Shown: positions 44,800 to 57,745 of the stretch, piece after piece
Position numbering within the stretch: position 1 is the stretch's first letter
How the letters are laid out: each line of letters opens with the position of its first letter
Source of the DNA: Tetrastigma voinierianum
Lineage: Eukaryota; Streptophyta; Magnoliopsida; Vitales; Vitaceae
Length of the DNA: 64,000 nucleotides
Reading direction: 5' to 3'
Assembly (NCBI GenBank): GCA_016808115.1
Contig: JAEQBH010005394.1
Location: forward strand, 310,001-374,000
Notes under the pieces: model-generated
The model's database searches: none
What the model was told of the DNA's origin: nothing
The model's input: only the letters and a program-made list of their open reading frames with translations
Program-made: the position numbers and the translations under genes

Positions 44800-46250
44800 A
44801 CCTAAAAGAGCTTGTCACGACTGAGTTGCAATTCTGAGCTTGCTAAGTCTGTCTTGACTTCAATTGCTTGTCGCAACCTTCTTTGTTTTGTTTTTGCCAA
44901 TATAGAGTCGCCACCTTGTGTCTTCTGTTACAACATTGTTCTTTACATCTTCTTCATTTGGTTGTCGCGACCCAGTTTCTTTGTCGCGACTTAATTTGTT
45001 GCCCATCCCCTTGATTCTTGTTGTAACTAAGTTTTCAGTTGCGACATGAATTTTGCCTAGAGTTTTTTCTTTCTCTGGAATCTTTGTCACGACATGAATT
45101 TCTTTGTCACGACTAACTTTTGGCTTCACCTCTTTTGTTTCTTCAGGTGTGTGTCAAAACTTGAAAATCCTTGTTGACTTCTTTTACTTAGCTTTTTCTT
45201 GAGAATCATCTTTTTCTTAGTCGCGACTTGAATTGTTTTGTCGCGACTTAGTTCAATTGTCAGTAGTCTTGACTCCTGTTGCAACAACGTTTTCTTGTCT
45301 CAAGTATTTATGTTGCGACCAAGCTTCCATGTTGCGACTTGGCTATCCTTCCCTTTTCTGAGTTCTGTCTCGTGACATAGTTTTTGTATCACGACACTAT
45401 TTTTGTTATCAGCCAATTTGATTCCTGGTTGCAACTTTCCTTTTATGTTATGACATCGCTTGGTTGCCTTCTGCTTTCATTCAGGTTGCGACTCAAAGTT
45501 GTTGATCTGTTAAATTCCTTGTCATGACATACAAATTAAGTCGCGACCAGGCCATTTCTTTTCTTGATGCAATTTCTGTCATGACATAAAAGGTAGGTCG
45601 CGACCCAATTATATGTTCTTACTTCTCACTTTGTCGCAACCTCATTTTCTCGCCATAAATAATTGTTGTGTATTCAACTTGCTTCGACATGCACTGAAAG
45701 TATGTCGCATCTAAGTTGTTACCCTTTTTACCTTGGCCCTTGTCGTAGTTGCTCAAAACATAGTCGCAACATGATTTAACTGTTTCAGCACATTTCCATG
45801 CCGCGACCTTAAGCCCTTGTCACGACCTCGAATGATATCTTCATCTTGTCATCATGTCTCAACCTCGAATTCCTTTAACAAAACTTGGTTAGTTCATTAA
45901 GCAATCATTCCTTGTCGCGACATTGTTTTTCTGTTATGACAAGAGTCGTTTTCTTCAAAGGTCGGATATAGAACGATGTCGCGAGACAAGATCCTTCAGC
46001 TTTTTCTCTCGCTTCTCGTCGCAACATTCTTCCTCGCCCCGCATCACTCGTCGCAACCTGATTCTATCGCAACCAAGTTTTGTGCAATCTTCATTGCTTC
46101 CTCTCACGACATATTACAAACGCGGTTAGCGGTGATACTTTAGGCTAGCTTCATTCAGAGACCTCGAGGCAACATCATCACTGTGTCGTGACTTAAAAAA
46201 CTACTAGCTCATTAACTCCTTGTCGCGACTCAAAGTCCGTCACACTCTAG
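44800..46250 (-). repeat. Array of GTCGCGAC words in the minus-strand LTR
   Basis: At least eight exact GTCGCGAC words and many one-base variants (gtcacgac, gttgcgac, gtcgcaac), irregularly spaced. It is the counterpart of the array at 47770-48870. Confidence 0.8.
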
Positions 46251-46428
46251 CCGCCTTTGATCATATTTTTTTGGGTCTTTCCCTCTGTGATATTTGCCAA
46301 TTCTCAGCCAGAAAATATGCAAAAATATAAATTTGGTAAGGTTTGCCATTTCTTACAAAAAAATAAGCAATTACATTATAACAATGTGTCGAAAAATGAT
46401 TAAAAATGTATGAGTTTTCGACTTATCA

Positions 46429-47535
46429 AATTCCCCAAACTTAAAATTTTGCTTTGTCCTCGCTAAAGAAAAGAAAGGTTTGTTTGTCCTCAAACAATTG
46501 AACTTCATTTTTAAGGACATTTTTCTGTTCTATACTACAATCTTTTCTGATTCCACCAATAGACTTGAAATAAGTCTGTTGCAGTATGATTTCAAATTTC
46601 AGTTTTCAACTCAGAAGAAGGAAAAGTTTTTCTCAATCTCTATTACAAATAGATTGATGAATTCTATATTGTAAACAGTGCAGTCAATCGATCCTGTTCT
46701 GTGAGTGTGTGTTGGTCTTCTTTCTTTTCTCCTTAGTAAATTAGTTAATCTTTTGAGAATCTCCTTGGTAAATTAGTCAAAGTATCATATGCTTGTTTTT
46801 CATATTTATCTCCACTAATGTATGCAAATTCAACCTTCAAGATCAATGAGGTCTTTTAGTCTCGTAATGTTAGGCTTAGGTAATTAGGTAGATAATTGGA
46901 AAATTTAGGCTGTAAATTACCCAGATTCCACTCTTTCCTTTTGCATAATTGCCTTTCTCTTTCATCCTTTTCCTTCATACCGATGTAAACTTTAATAATT
47001 CCCCCAAACTCATTTGGTGCATCTTCGCATATCAGGGCTGTCCCTTTGATTGCCACTTTCACACTTATCAGTCTAGTTCCTTTAACTGGAACTCTTTTTA
47101 TTTCTCTTTTAATGTTAAAGATTTAGGAATAGTGCAATGTTTTGTCTTTTTAAGCTTTCAATCACTCTTAGAGAACTTTGAGTTAGCAACTCTCATACCA
47201 ATTGGCATTAGGGTACTAGGTGTTGAAACACCCCTAAGAACTTAATTGTTCAAGAGAGATAGGCCACAAGACAAAACTTATTCCCTTTTTTACTTCTTTT
47301 CTGCATCTCTAGTCTTTCAACTGGTCTTGTCTCCCCCTTCCTTGCAATCCAAAAGAAATATATTCCCCCAAACTTATTCCCTTTTTGTATATTATAGTTC
47401 TTTTCTTGAAACTACGTAATTTAAGGTTCTTTGCTGCAGGATTAGCTTAAGGGAGGGATTTTAGGTTTTGAATTGTTGTGTATTGAAAAAGTTGGGCATT
47501 TTGGCTCAAAGTATGGAACTAGAGTGTATGCATCT
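46429..47535 (-). mobile_element. 3' internal end of the minus-strand Athila-type element
   Basis: On the minus strand this is the untranslated region just before the LTR, ending in the purine tract aagtttggggaatt (46429-46442). The part up to about 47400 matches 62600-63507 in inverse orientation (shared inverse word: ctaggtgttgaaacaccc near 47217; ttaaggacattttt near 46511). The element is cut at 47535 by the plus-strand Athila element. Confidence 0.7.
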
Positions 47536-47769
47536 TGATGAGCTTAAAAGTCATCTATTTTTAGTCCATTTTTCTGATTGATTTTAATGAAAAAAGGAAT
47601 AATTCAGACGCAGAGATATGAAGAAACTCACCAAATTTGGTATTTGCAGGAAGTATAAAAGAAAGAAGAAAACGTGAAATTTAAAATGCAGTAAAATAAG
47701 AAAAGGTAAATGAAAGCAACCGGCTAACTTTTGTTGCAGCTTTTGGGGTTTACACAAATTCACCATGAG

Positions 47770-48870
47770 GTCGCACATCGTAGGAAATTGAAGGAAACTA
47801 TGTGCTCGACATGGATAACAAGATATCGAGGTCACGCCACCCGACCGCTTCATGAGAAAGCCGCAAAGAGCGAGTCGAGGTCACGACGCGTGAGATCAAG
47901 TCGCGGATATCAAGAACCACGCTTCAAAGCTACGTGAGTCATGAATCAAGTCGCGATGAAGATACCGGCGTCGGACATCGAACAAATGCTTGAGACTTGT
48001 GGAGGCATGAAGTGATGTCACGAATAAGGGATTGATGTCGCGACAGCAAGAGCAATCAAAGGAAAGATACAAGTGGCGACAAGATTGAAGCATGCAGTAA
48101 TCAGTTGATGTCACGACAACATATTGATGTCGCGACATCATGAGGAAACAGTTGAAACACGCAGATCCTTTAGTTGATGTCACGACAAGAGATTGATGTC
48201 GCGACATCTGAAGACAAGTTGAATGCTGCAGAAGACAGGAGCTGACGTCGCGACGTGAGATCGAGGTCGCGACGTCAAGAGCGACCAGTTTAAATATACA
48301 AAGGGCGTGACTAGATGTCACGACAAGAGATTGTTGTCGTGACACCAAGAACAACCAGTTGAAGGCCCCAGAGAACTAAGTCATGTCGCGAACAAGATAT
48401 CGATGTCGCGACATCGTGAACCTTCGTGAGCGAAAGCTCGAAAGAAATGAAATGTTGCCGTGATTAAGAGATCGATGTCGCTACATCGAAGATTCCGTTG
48501 AAAGTCAATTTCAGCTGTTGGATGTCACGACAAGAGGCTGAAGTCACGACACCAAAAGCCATCAAGTGAAGACTGCAACCCCTTAAGTTGATGTCACGAC
48601 AAGAGATCGAAGTCGCAACACGAGACCTGCTTAGTTGAAGGTTGAAGAGCCATAAAGAAACGTCGCGACAAGAGAATGACGTCACGGTTATCATGAGTAA
48701 GTCATGTAAGCTTCATGTAAGAATCCATGATGTGTCGCGGATAAGAGAATGAGGTCGTGACATCACTAAGGATCAGTTCAAGGCTGCATAGACAAGAAGT
48801 TGAGGTCGCGACGTGAGATCGAGGTCGAGACATGGATGATGTCGCGACAAGGAATTGAGGTCGCGACTTG
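47770..48870 (+). repeat. TGTCGCGACA palindrome array in LTR
   Basis: About ten exact GTCGCGAC words plus many near copies, in loose ~55-70-bp units of the form gatgtcacgacaagagattgatgtcgcgacatc followed by a variable spacer; the two palindromes within a unit are about 20 bp apart. TGTCGCGACA is its own reverse complement. It also makes long spurious minus-strand frames (Cys/Ser/Arg-rich). Confidence 0.85.
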
Positions 48871-48943
48871 AACTGTAACATGGGCCAACTAACTTTGGAA
48901 TCCACAAGGATGCATCGAATTGGGTGGGCCCAATCGAAACTCC

Positions 48944-48951
48944 TATAAATA
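48944..48951 (+). promoter_or_regulatory. TATA box of the 5' LTR
   Basis: TATAAATA preceded by ggtgggcccaat, as in the minus-strand LTR. It lies just after the palindrome array, so the array occupies the U3 enhancer position. Confidence 0.6.
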
Positions 48952-50551
48952 CGCACTATCCGTAAGGGTGAAGCCATGCCACAAATGAAAGAGAACCGAC
49001 AGCTGAAGGCTCATTTTCTTTATTTTTTTCTTTTCTTTTCTTTTATTTTTCTTTCAGCCGTTGATAGTTAGAAATTAGATTAGATTTATCGCTCTAGTTT
49101 TCTTTTATTTTCGGAATCGATGTTACGCTCGAGCTAAAGCCTAATGCACCATTTCTTTCAAATTACTACCGAATGTTGAAGTTCGATAAATTTCCGAATT
49201 CTCTATCCCGCGAAATGCAATATTCTTATTATGATCGTGTGGGAAATGTCGTAGGGTGTACTTCGTAAGAATTGAGGAACCCAACTTCATAAAGAGAATG
49301 CTATCATTATAAATTATCTTTCCTATCATGTTTCAAAGAAATTGCGGTTTCGCTTCGTGATTTACTTTCTCGATTATGGGTTTAAGGTCTTCATCTAATA
49401 TCGCTTTCTTATACCCGTATTAAGAATTGTTTCATTGCTCGATTTCATGGAAGTCCTCTCGATGGCTACGTAGATGACAACTCCGGGAGTTATGAATATT
49501 TCTTGAAGGTATATGAACTCCCGTTATTAGGAGATCTAATGAGTTTTGTGGAGTTTACTTGATAAACTCCTCTTCTCACTTGAAATCAAGTTAAGAGTTG
49601 AACGAGTTATCAATTTAAAACAAGCAGAGAGTTCACCTCAATTCGACAAGGAAGCTAACCCGTGTTAGCCGAGATTCAATCAAGGGAGGGTGATCTATTT
49701 TAATTTGGAGGAAGAGTAACCTGGAAGTTGTATATCCTTGCTTGACCGATAACTTGGGAGCTAAGGTGTACAGTCCATAAAATGGGTATGAAGTATTGCA
49801 AAAGAAAAATACCCAGAATTAGGAGGTCCCTGTTAAAAAGTAGTTATCTAATTCCCTGTATCCGAGAGAATCAGATCATAAATTAGATAATGAAATGTGA
49901 AGTGTGGAGAGATCCAGCTGAACTATTAACGCCTTGGACAGATTTTGAAATCTGGAATTCACAAGAAAAATTTACAAGTTGACAACGGGAATTGATACTT
50001 CACAATAGCATTGATTTTAATGTGTTCTCTGAACGATAATTATTCAATTTCTATTCGTTTTCCTAATTGCTAATTATTCTTTATTCTTTATATTCAAGTT
50101 TGTTGTTCATTTCGCTATTTCCTTTGATTCGTTTAAATTTCCAGCACCTTAATGCTGGATCTTACTATCATTTGGTAGTCCAAATAGTATAGAAATTGAG
50201 TAGTCGCAGAAGTTGGATTTTAAAATTCTCGAGATCTCTCGTGGGATCGAGCATTCGACTTAAATCCATTTTATTACTTTGTCGACTGCACTCATAATAT
50301 CGACCAAAACCAAAATTTGAAAATGATTTACTTAGGAGATTTTTGGTTTATATAGTATAATGTCAATAAGTTTATGGTAAGATTGCCGGATTAGACAATA
50401 GTCCTTTTGCATAGTGTCATAAATTTGTATATGTTCTTCGGGTCTCACGCGAACAAAAGCTTATCGGGCACTGTCAGGATTAGATAATAGTCCTTGGACA
50501 CTGATGTGATATATTAGCATATGTGTTTTGGTCAGATTCCAACAAGTTTTA

Positions 50552-50569
50552 TGGCGTCGTTGCCGGGGA
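50552..50569 (+). other. Primer-binding site, tRNA-Asp type
   Basis: TGGCGTCGTTGCCGGGGA differs by one base from the tRNA-Asp complement used by Athila-lineage elements. It starts 7 bp after the LTR end at 50544. Confidence 0.85.
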
Positions 50570-50759
50570 TCGAAAGAATTTAATAAATCAATATTCAGAT
50601 GAAAGAAGGAAATACTAATTTGGACATTTAAAGAAAAAGAACAAAAATAGATTTTCAAGCAAAGGGTTCGGCCAGCTACTAACCTTTAATCGAAACATAT
50701 TGAATATATTTGAAGGATTTGACTAATCCTATTAATGGGAGTGTGTTTTGTTTTCAGAA

Positions 50760-52359
50760 AAACTTTGATGCATAGGAACAGACTGATCCGATTCCCACTC
50801 GACACGGAAATAAAAGACGCTATAAGCTTCAAAGCACTGGGCGAGTAAAACTCAACCATGGCGTGATGAAAGGCGTGGATTAGTTGAAATACATATAGAA
50901 GAAGCTAGAAGGCCTCCAGTCACTGATACAATGGAGGATTTTTGGAGACCAATTATACAGGAAGAATACTCAGCGATCGCACACCAGTAGCTTGATGCTT
51001 ACTAATTTGAATTGGAAGTCGCGACCGACATAATGGTTCAAAGAAGACGCTTTCATCGGTCATCCTAATCGAAGATTCAAACGAGCACTGAAGATTCCTC
51101 AGGATGGCTAATACTGTTAAGCTGAATGGGTGAGACCAGAAGTCATAAACTCCGTATCTATTCCCATTCTTCTAAGAGATACAAAGCAGCCTTACATGGT
51201 ATGAATCTTTACCATATGGTTCGCTGATATCAGGAGGAATTGGGTAGAGGCCTACTTAGGTAGATTCTTTCCAAATCTCACCACGTGTTAAGGAGGGAAA
51301 TCATTGTGTTCTAGCAGGGGGAAGATGAAAGCCTGTATGTAGCCTGGGAAAGATTCAAACGTTTGCTGAGAAGATGTCCAATTCATGGGATAGATCTGAA
51401 AACTCAGATGGACATTGTATATCATGCTTTGAATGATATATCAAAGTGGGATCATGATGTTTGGGCGCCGTGGAGACCCAAAACGAAAAGGCCGAAGAGG
51501 CAAAGGAGCTGGATTGAAGACCTACAATGTAATATGAAAACCTTCCGAAGCTTTCAAGAGGAAACAAAGAAAGGAAAGGGGGATCATGGAGCCGAGCGAT
51601 GACAAACTGGGCGGAAGCAAGTCAGATGCCATTATGCAATGTGTCGGACAAGCAAGAAAGAAAGACACACACTGCTCATGAAATAGGAGCAATTGAAAGG
51701 GAGTTATTGAAGGGAAGTGCTGAGAGGGTAACTGAAGAACTTTATGTTGCTGACGAGGTTAATTATTTGGGTGAGCCAAGAGCTTACCATTTCAAACCCA
51801 ATCCTAACCTTCCAAAGACATTATCACCCAAAGACTCAGAAACCATGAGAACTTCTCTCGTATATGGAGGGGCTTCTCAAGGCCCAAGGCGTGGATTAAC
51901 CCCACAAGGGTATCACAAATTAATTAAGGTTCTTGGGAAGAGTAGCAAAGAAGCATGGAAATGAGCAATGTGAATGAATACCGTGGTCGAGAGGCCCAAT
52001 CTTTGAAGAATGTGATGTCGTGATTTCATGGGGGATAATAAGAAGTCATGACCATGAGAAAAAGTTCAGTCAGGAGGCAACTACTACCACCTCAAATTTC
52101 AGAACACAACCAATGCAACCAAGAACCTTGAGACACAAGTGGCAACCGCCCTAACCCGCAGCCGAGGAAAGACGCCTTCCAAGTGACACAAAGGAAGAAC
52201 CTAAAAGACTACATGGTCAAGCAAATTAGGATGGAAGGAGCTAGAAGAGATGAAAGAGAAAGATGACAACAACAAAGACGTAGCAAGATCAGAAAGAGAA
52301 GAAGAACTAGAGAAAGAAAAAGAAAGAATAGAGAGGAAGAACATCCAAGGATCAAAGCC
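50760..52359 (+). pseudogene. gag of Athila-type element B, part 1
   Basis: Several frames together carry Athila-style capsid words: RRCPIHGIDLKTQMD near 51367-51411 and YHALNDISKW near 51420-51450, preceded in another frame by the usual context. Two open stretches remain at 51363-51602 and 51599-51964, out of phase with each other. A Lys/Glu-rich tail (52250-52355) precedes the insertion at 52360. Gag is dead, with many indels. Confidence 0.65.
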
Positions 52360-55290
52360 TGTGACGCCCCAAATTTTCGGGGGTCATTTTTTTTTTTTTT
52401 TTTCATACAAGAGTTCAATGTACTTCTCTTTTACATACCCAAAATATATGAAACTATATTGTTCTAATATATTTTTACAAAATACTGATCAAGGCCACAA
52501 CCCTACTTCTTCACACTCACGACCACGGAGCACCGTCTTCGTACCGAAAAGGGGGTCCGCACGACGGTGAGCAGCCTGCAAGAGTAGTAATCTCCCTACA
52601 AGGGTTACTCCTCACTCATGTACCATGCAATGATTGCATAGAAAAACACATTCAAGTAAGATGCCTACGAATGTCAATGCATGAATGTCCTCATGCCCAT
52701 ATCCCAGTTATCACCGAATTTCCTCACACCTACCTAGGGCGAGTGGAAATACCAACCGGCCCTTTATTCCACTAATGACCTTTTCCAAAACAAGAACTTT
52801 TGTTTTCTTTAAGAATTTGTAACCCATTGGAAACACCTCCAATGCACATTTGACTTGGTAAAATTGCGTGTACTTATTTATTTGTGGCTGCTTATTTTTC
52901 GTTCAAATTACGGCATTTAAAGACGCCGCCTAACATTTTTAATAACTTGCATCACGGAATCATATGTCTAACCGTGAATAACATTCGTGTCTTTCACTCC
53001 TGGTCTACCCCATCTTGCTATGCCCAAACACACTTTGCATTTATTTCATTAGTTTCAAAACCGCGATTCATTTGGACTTTGTCCCATTATCCGAGTCCAT
53101 CTATCAGTACCATACACAGTTTTTGACCCATAACCGTGTACCCGTGACACCTAACCCGGTGTCGATCCGCACCATGCACTCACACCCATGTCATGCGATG
53201 TCTTCGTGCACATGCAATGCTATTATGCTAGTTGCATATACATAATCACCCATGCACACATATTCATGCATATTATCCATGCTTCATATTTAAGATTAAG
53301 CATGCCTGTTAAAATGTCATACAGCATATATCAACATGTCATATTCCACACTGCATGTTATCAACTCAAACATATCTGACACATATCAACATATCAAAAT
53401 TTCCAAATTGCATGTTATCCACTAAAGCCTAACACACAACTGAACTGATTCAGAACTAACATGCCTGATTGGACAATGTCCTCACAGGAACATGGCTGCA
53501 ATCTTGACTCAATGGGCTTTCCATAGAGTCAAAGAACACCCAAATCGGAATTCGGACGAGAAAGTTATGGCCTTAGAGTTGGGGTCATATGACTAAAGCT
53601 TGTCTCACCCGGGCAGCCTACCTCTTGACTGGACGGCCATTTCCGGCCGCTCCAGGCACCTGCCCTTCAAGAGGTCCCAATGGAGGATTTACTCAATGGA
53701 GAACTCACGCAGGGGGTCAGAACACCCAATCGGAGTTCAAGCGAAGAGATATGACCAGTTGGAGGTCATGCGTGATCAACGACGAACCTTGTTCATGGAC
53801 CCCTCTTGGACAATAAATTTGTTCGTGTGACCCACTCCTTTGTTTTGGCGACCCTTTATTCATGGACGACCCCTCGGCCCATTTTGGCGACCCTTTGTTC
53901 ATGGGTGACCCCTCTTAGCAGGCGTTGCATTAATTAACGAGCCCTCTTGGACGACCCTTGTTCATTTAACTGACCCTGCTTTGTTTAGCATTGTGATACA
54001 TGGGCGACCCTCAACATTTGGCGACCCTTTGTTCATTGGCGACCCTTGTTCCGCGACCGCTGTTTGGCGACCCACCCATTTGTGACCCCTTTTGGGCGAC
54101 CAACGTTGGGCGACCCTTGTTCCGCGACCTTTGTTCTTGACCTTTGTTTGGCGAGCCCTTGTTTGGCGACCACTTGTTCATGGGCGGCCCCTCGGCTGTT
54201 TGGCGACCACTTGTTCATGGGCGTTTCGGCTGTTTGGCGACCACTTGTTCATGGATGACCCTCCTTGTTTGGCGACCCTTTGTTCAGCTGCTGTTCCGCG
54301 ACCTTTGTTGGCGACCCTCTTGGGTGACCCTACGCCCATTTGTGCTTCGAGTAAAGACCATAGCAGTCTACAAAGTCCGAATCGAGTGAAAGCCTAACAT
54401 CAAGTTCATTGATGGGGCTACAACTTATCAGAAGGATTCACTTCCAGATTCGTTTTATTTCTGACCCAAAAAATCCATTTTAAGGTCCGGCTAGTTGACC
54501 CGAATTGGCAGAACTGACCCGACCAGATTTCGTGGGTGACATAAGGACTATAACTTAGTCCCTGAGAGGTCCAAAATCGGGAAATTCAAAGCCTAGCATC
54601 AATTTCATTGATGAGGCTACAATTTATCAGAAGGACTCACCACCACATTACACACTTCTTTCCTGCAATGGATTCTAAATTCGGTTTATGTATGCTACCC
54701 TGATATTAGCGGCTCACGTGGTACAAAAATACAACCAGAAACATTCCACATGGGGCATACACAGCCACCACACACAACCCTTAGGGTAGAAAGGAACCAA
54801 GGTAGGAAGACCTAACTCTTGGAGTTTGTCAAACTCCCCAACTCACGGTTTCTATGCGAAGCCCTTGTCGTGGGTTGAACTCTTCCTCTTTATAAGCTTG
54901 AGACCGTCGGTCACGTCGTCGGGAAATTTAGAGAGGTGGAGTCTCTCTCTATCACTCTCTTTTTCTCCCCAGGATCCAGTCTTTCCTCTGTTAGAGAGCA
55001 TGTTTCCTCCTAAGCCTCTTGACACCTTCCTTTCCTTGTCTCCTAGCCCACATTCCTTCCCATAAATTCCTCATGCAAAGTCATCCAGAGACACACAGCA
55101 TCCACTAGCATTTACCCTCATACAAGACTACTTTCCTTAGACAAGTAGCCTGTTGCATGCATCCATGTGGTGTGGGACCTCATGCCACTGTCATTTACTC
55201 ATTTGTCCATTGCCTCGAAATACGTTGCAATTCATTATCTGGGATTTGATGAGGAAATCGACATGGTAGCTGATTTAGGGGGCGATTCCA
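52360..55290 (-). repeat. LTR inserted in gag of element B
   Basis: The left end, TGTGACGCCCCAAATTTTCGG, is the inverse of a GGGGCGTCACA LTR end. The right end is degraded (ttagggggcgattcca at about 55275-55290). Gag/protease sequence resumes right after. Orientation is judged minus from its similarity in layout to the LTR at 35835-40524. No matching target duplication. It carries a minisatellite at 53841-54340. Confidence 0.55.
53841..54340. repeat. ~36-bp minisatellite in the inserted LTR
   Basis: Unit: tttggcgaccctttgttcat followed by gggcgacccctcggc..., repeated with variation. The clearest run starts near 54160, 54198, 54233 and 54268. Both strands carry repetitive open frames that are not genes. 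Confidence 0.85.
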
Positions 55291-56060
55291 ACGGTGAGAA
55301 TCTGTTTAGATCATCAGAGACCTAGAAAATTCTGGATTTTGACGAAATTACCATTTACCCTTTTGAAAGAATTAAAATTTTCTCGGGTTTTACAAAACTG
55401 GTCGTTTCCACAAAAGGCTGCGGAAATTAATGAATGGAAGAAGCGGTTCGAGGTTCTGAAAACCTTCGGAAAGGCGGAATGGTATGCCTTTCTTGGAAGT
55501 GGTAACTCAAATGCCACTCTAATACACATTCTGAAAGGACATACTAAGCAAGAAAGAAAAATAGTAGAGGAAGAGATAGTGAATCCTCCTTTGCCACTTG
55601 CGGTGCGTAATCAGAAAGAACTGCATTAAGATGAAGGACCCAGGGAGTTTCACAATTCCTTGTATTGTTGGAGGAATTGAATTCCAGGAAGCTCTCTGTG
55701 ACTCATGAGCTAGTATCAATTTGATGCCTCTTTACGTTGCCAGAAACTAAGTTTGGGAGCTTACTCCCTTGTGTATTTATCTTCAAATGGAAGACGGTCG
55801 ATGGTAAAACTTGAAGAGGTGTGAAGATGTCTTGGTCAACATTGGGAAGTTGTTTTCCAGTAGACTCCATGCGTCTGACATGGAAGAAGATTCACAAGTA
55901 CCCCTGCTGTGGGAAGGCCATTCCTAGCTCTTTGGAGCTCTCGATTGATATGCAAGAGGTTCTTATCTTGAGGGTTGGAAAAGAAGTTTGCTGCATTCCA
56001 ATTTGATCAAGGTATACAAAATATAGACGAGACAAAGAAGGATGCAATGTAGTGAGGTTT
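55291..56060 (+). pseudogene. gag end and protease of Athila-type element B
   Basis: One open frame (55294-55629) has the linker KRKIVEEEIVN-like words (here QERKIVEEEIVN, 55545-55580) seen before the protease in Athila elements. After a shift the protease core reads ...FTIPCIVGGIEFQEALCDS, then a TGA stop where the family has the Gly of the catalytic triplet, then ASINLMPL (about 55650-55730). Protease would cleave the polyprotein; this copy cannot. Confidence 0.7.
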
Positions 56061-56689
56061 AGTCTATACTTCAACTCGATTTTAACAATGATTGTAACCT
56101 CCGGTTTTATCATTGAAAAGATGAACCAGTATCTTTGAAGATATACGATGCAGATTTCCATACGAGTTTTTCATTCTATAGAAGCGTATTTGAGTTTGAA
56201 GCATAACGAGAAGCGATAATGGGAAAATGTTGAACTGACGAAATTCATCAAGAAACCGATGCGAAAGGGCTAATTTTGAAGGTTTGCCATGTGATTTAAA
56301 GTATGCTTACTTAAATTGCAAAGAAAAACCAATGATCATTCGGCCGGATTAAGTGAGAATGAGGAACAGTGCTGGAAATATTGAGGAAGCATAAGGAATC
56401 GCTAGCTTGGTCCATTGAAGAATTTGGGGGTATCAGTCCATCAATTTGCATGCATAAGATTACTGGCCCAGAAAGAACGAAAACCATCGCCCAGAACACC
56501 GGAGGAGGCTGAATCCGGTGATGAAGGAAGTAGTGGCGGGAAGGAGGTGCTTTCAAGTTAAATCTTGGTTTTATCTATGCTATCTCGAGACGGTCCTTGG
56601 GTGAGCCGGTCCATGTGGTTTCCTAAAAGAAGGGGTTCACTGTGATCAGGAATTGAAAGAAGCGAGATTGATTCAGTAAGAGCCGGTGA

Positions 56690-57745
56690 GGATGGAGGTA
56701 TGTATTGATTACAGAGAAAGTTGAATACGACAACGGAAAGTTCATTTCCCTTTGCCTTTCATTGATCGGATGTTGGACGGGTTAAGCGGGACACCCTCAC
56801 TTTTGTTTACGGATGGATGTTGGGATGTCAGTTGCTCTTTGCGCTGGGGATCGAAGACCCGTTCGCCCGTAGTGCCTTTGCCTTGAAGGATGCCTTTGGG
56901 TTATGTAATGCTCCGGCCCATTCAGTGTATGATGTCCATATTCTCGATTTGGTTGAAGAAGTGATGGAAATTTTCATGGATGACTTTGCGTAATATGGAT
57001 CCGGCTTTGATCAATGTTTAAACAATGCGGAAAGCAGTACTTCAAAAGTGAACTCAGCGGCTAGCAATTGGGAAAAATGCCATTTATGGTGACGAAGGAG
57101 GAATTGTTCTTGGGCGTAAATTTACGCTCTTGGATAGAAGTTGATCAATCGAAAGTATCCATTATCAAAACTCTTGCGCCACCTACTGATAAAAGGGTAA
57201 GAAAGCTTCTTGGGAAGCATCTTTGGGTTTTCTGAAATTTATGAATTTCAAAATAGCCGAGACCACTATGCGATTTACGGAAAAGATACAAGAGTTCAAT
57301 TTTGATGACTCCTGAGAATGCTTTTGAAATCAAGCTCAAATTGAGTACAGGCTTTATAATTCTTGCCTTAGGAATGGGATCGAGTTTGAAATAATGTGTG
57401 ATGCAATTGATTTTGCTATGGGAGGCTGTGTTGGGGCAAAGAAAGAGAAAGTATTCAGGGCCACTTATACTATGCTAGTAAGACCTTCAATGAAGCACAG
57501 AACTACTCAGCAACTGAAAAGAGATGCTAGCCATAGTATTTGCTTGTAAAAAATTTAGGCAATACATTTTGGGATCCCATGTAGTAATTCTGCTTGATCA
57601 TACGTGATCAAATACTTGATGTCGAAAAGGAAGCTAAGCCAAGATTGATAAGGTGGAGTCTTTGTTGTTGCAAGAGTTTGATTTGGAAATCAAAGGATAA
57701 AGGGATGTGACAATGTGATGGCCCAGGCCACTTCAATCAAGAGTA
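56690..57745 (+). pseudogene. Reverse transcriptase and RNase H of element B
   Basis: Words in correct order across several frames: VCIDYRE (near 56700), FPLPFIDRMLDGLSG (56747-56791), CMMSIFS (56930-56950), FMDD catalytic motif (56973-56984, intact), the connection with GRKFTLL-like words near 57110, RNase H start CDAIDFAMGGC (57398-57430), TQQL and KYLMSKRK near 57610-57635, and the LLLQEFDLEIK end near 57664-57700. There are frameshifts about every 30-60 codons. The order and words identify Athila-type pol. Confidence 0.75.

Larger units (their letters stand above)
43380..46428 (-). repeat. Minus-strand Athila-type LTR
   Basis: On the minus strand it starts TGATAAGTCGAAAACTC at 46428 directly after a purine tract. 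It continues through an array of gtcgcgac words, a TATAAATA box (44711-44718 plus strand) and a section matching 49790-50280 of the plus-strand LTR (gggtatgaagtattg, then gttg(g)attttaaaat). The end near 43380 is approximate. This is a relative of the LTR at 47536-50544 in inverted orientation. Confidence 0.7.
47536..50544 (+). repeat. 5' LTR of Athila-type element B (~3.0 kb)
   Basis: Starts TGATGAGCTTAAAAGTC; the same sequence restarts at 63508 as the 3' LTR (TGTTGAGCTTAAAGTC), and the two agree to the end of the window (for example aaggaataattcagacg, atatgaagaaactcaccaaa, ggggtttac). It ends ...TTCCAACA just before a tRNA-Asp-type primer site. It includes the palindrome array at 47770-48870 and a TATA box. 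Confidence 0.75.

Noticed and set aside
44800..46250. Regularly recurring GTCGCGAC words considered as a CRISPR array
   Set aside because: Spacing is irregular, the repeat is only 8-10 bp, spacers are not uniform, and the DNA is plant nuclear.
47896..48977. Minus-strand frames with repeated Arg-Asp/Ser-Arg words
   Set aside because: Translation of the palindrome array; the periodic peptide reflects the DNA repeat.
53589..54397. Several 60-100 codon frames
   Set aside because: They overlap the 36-bp minisatellite within an inserted LTR.
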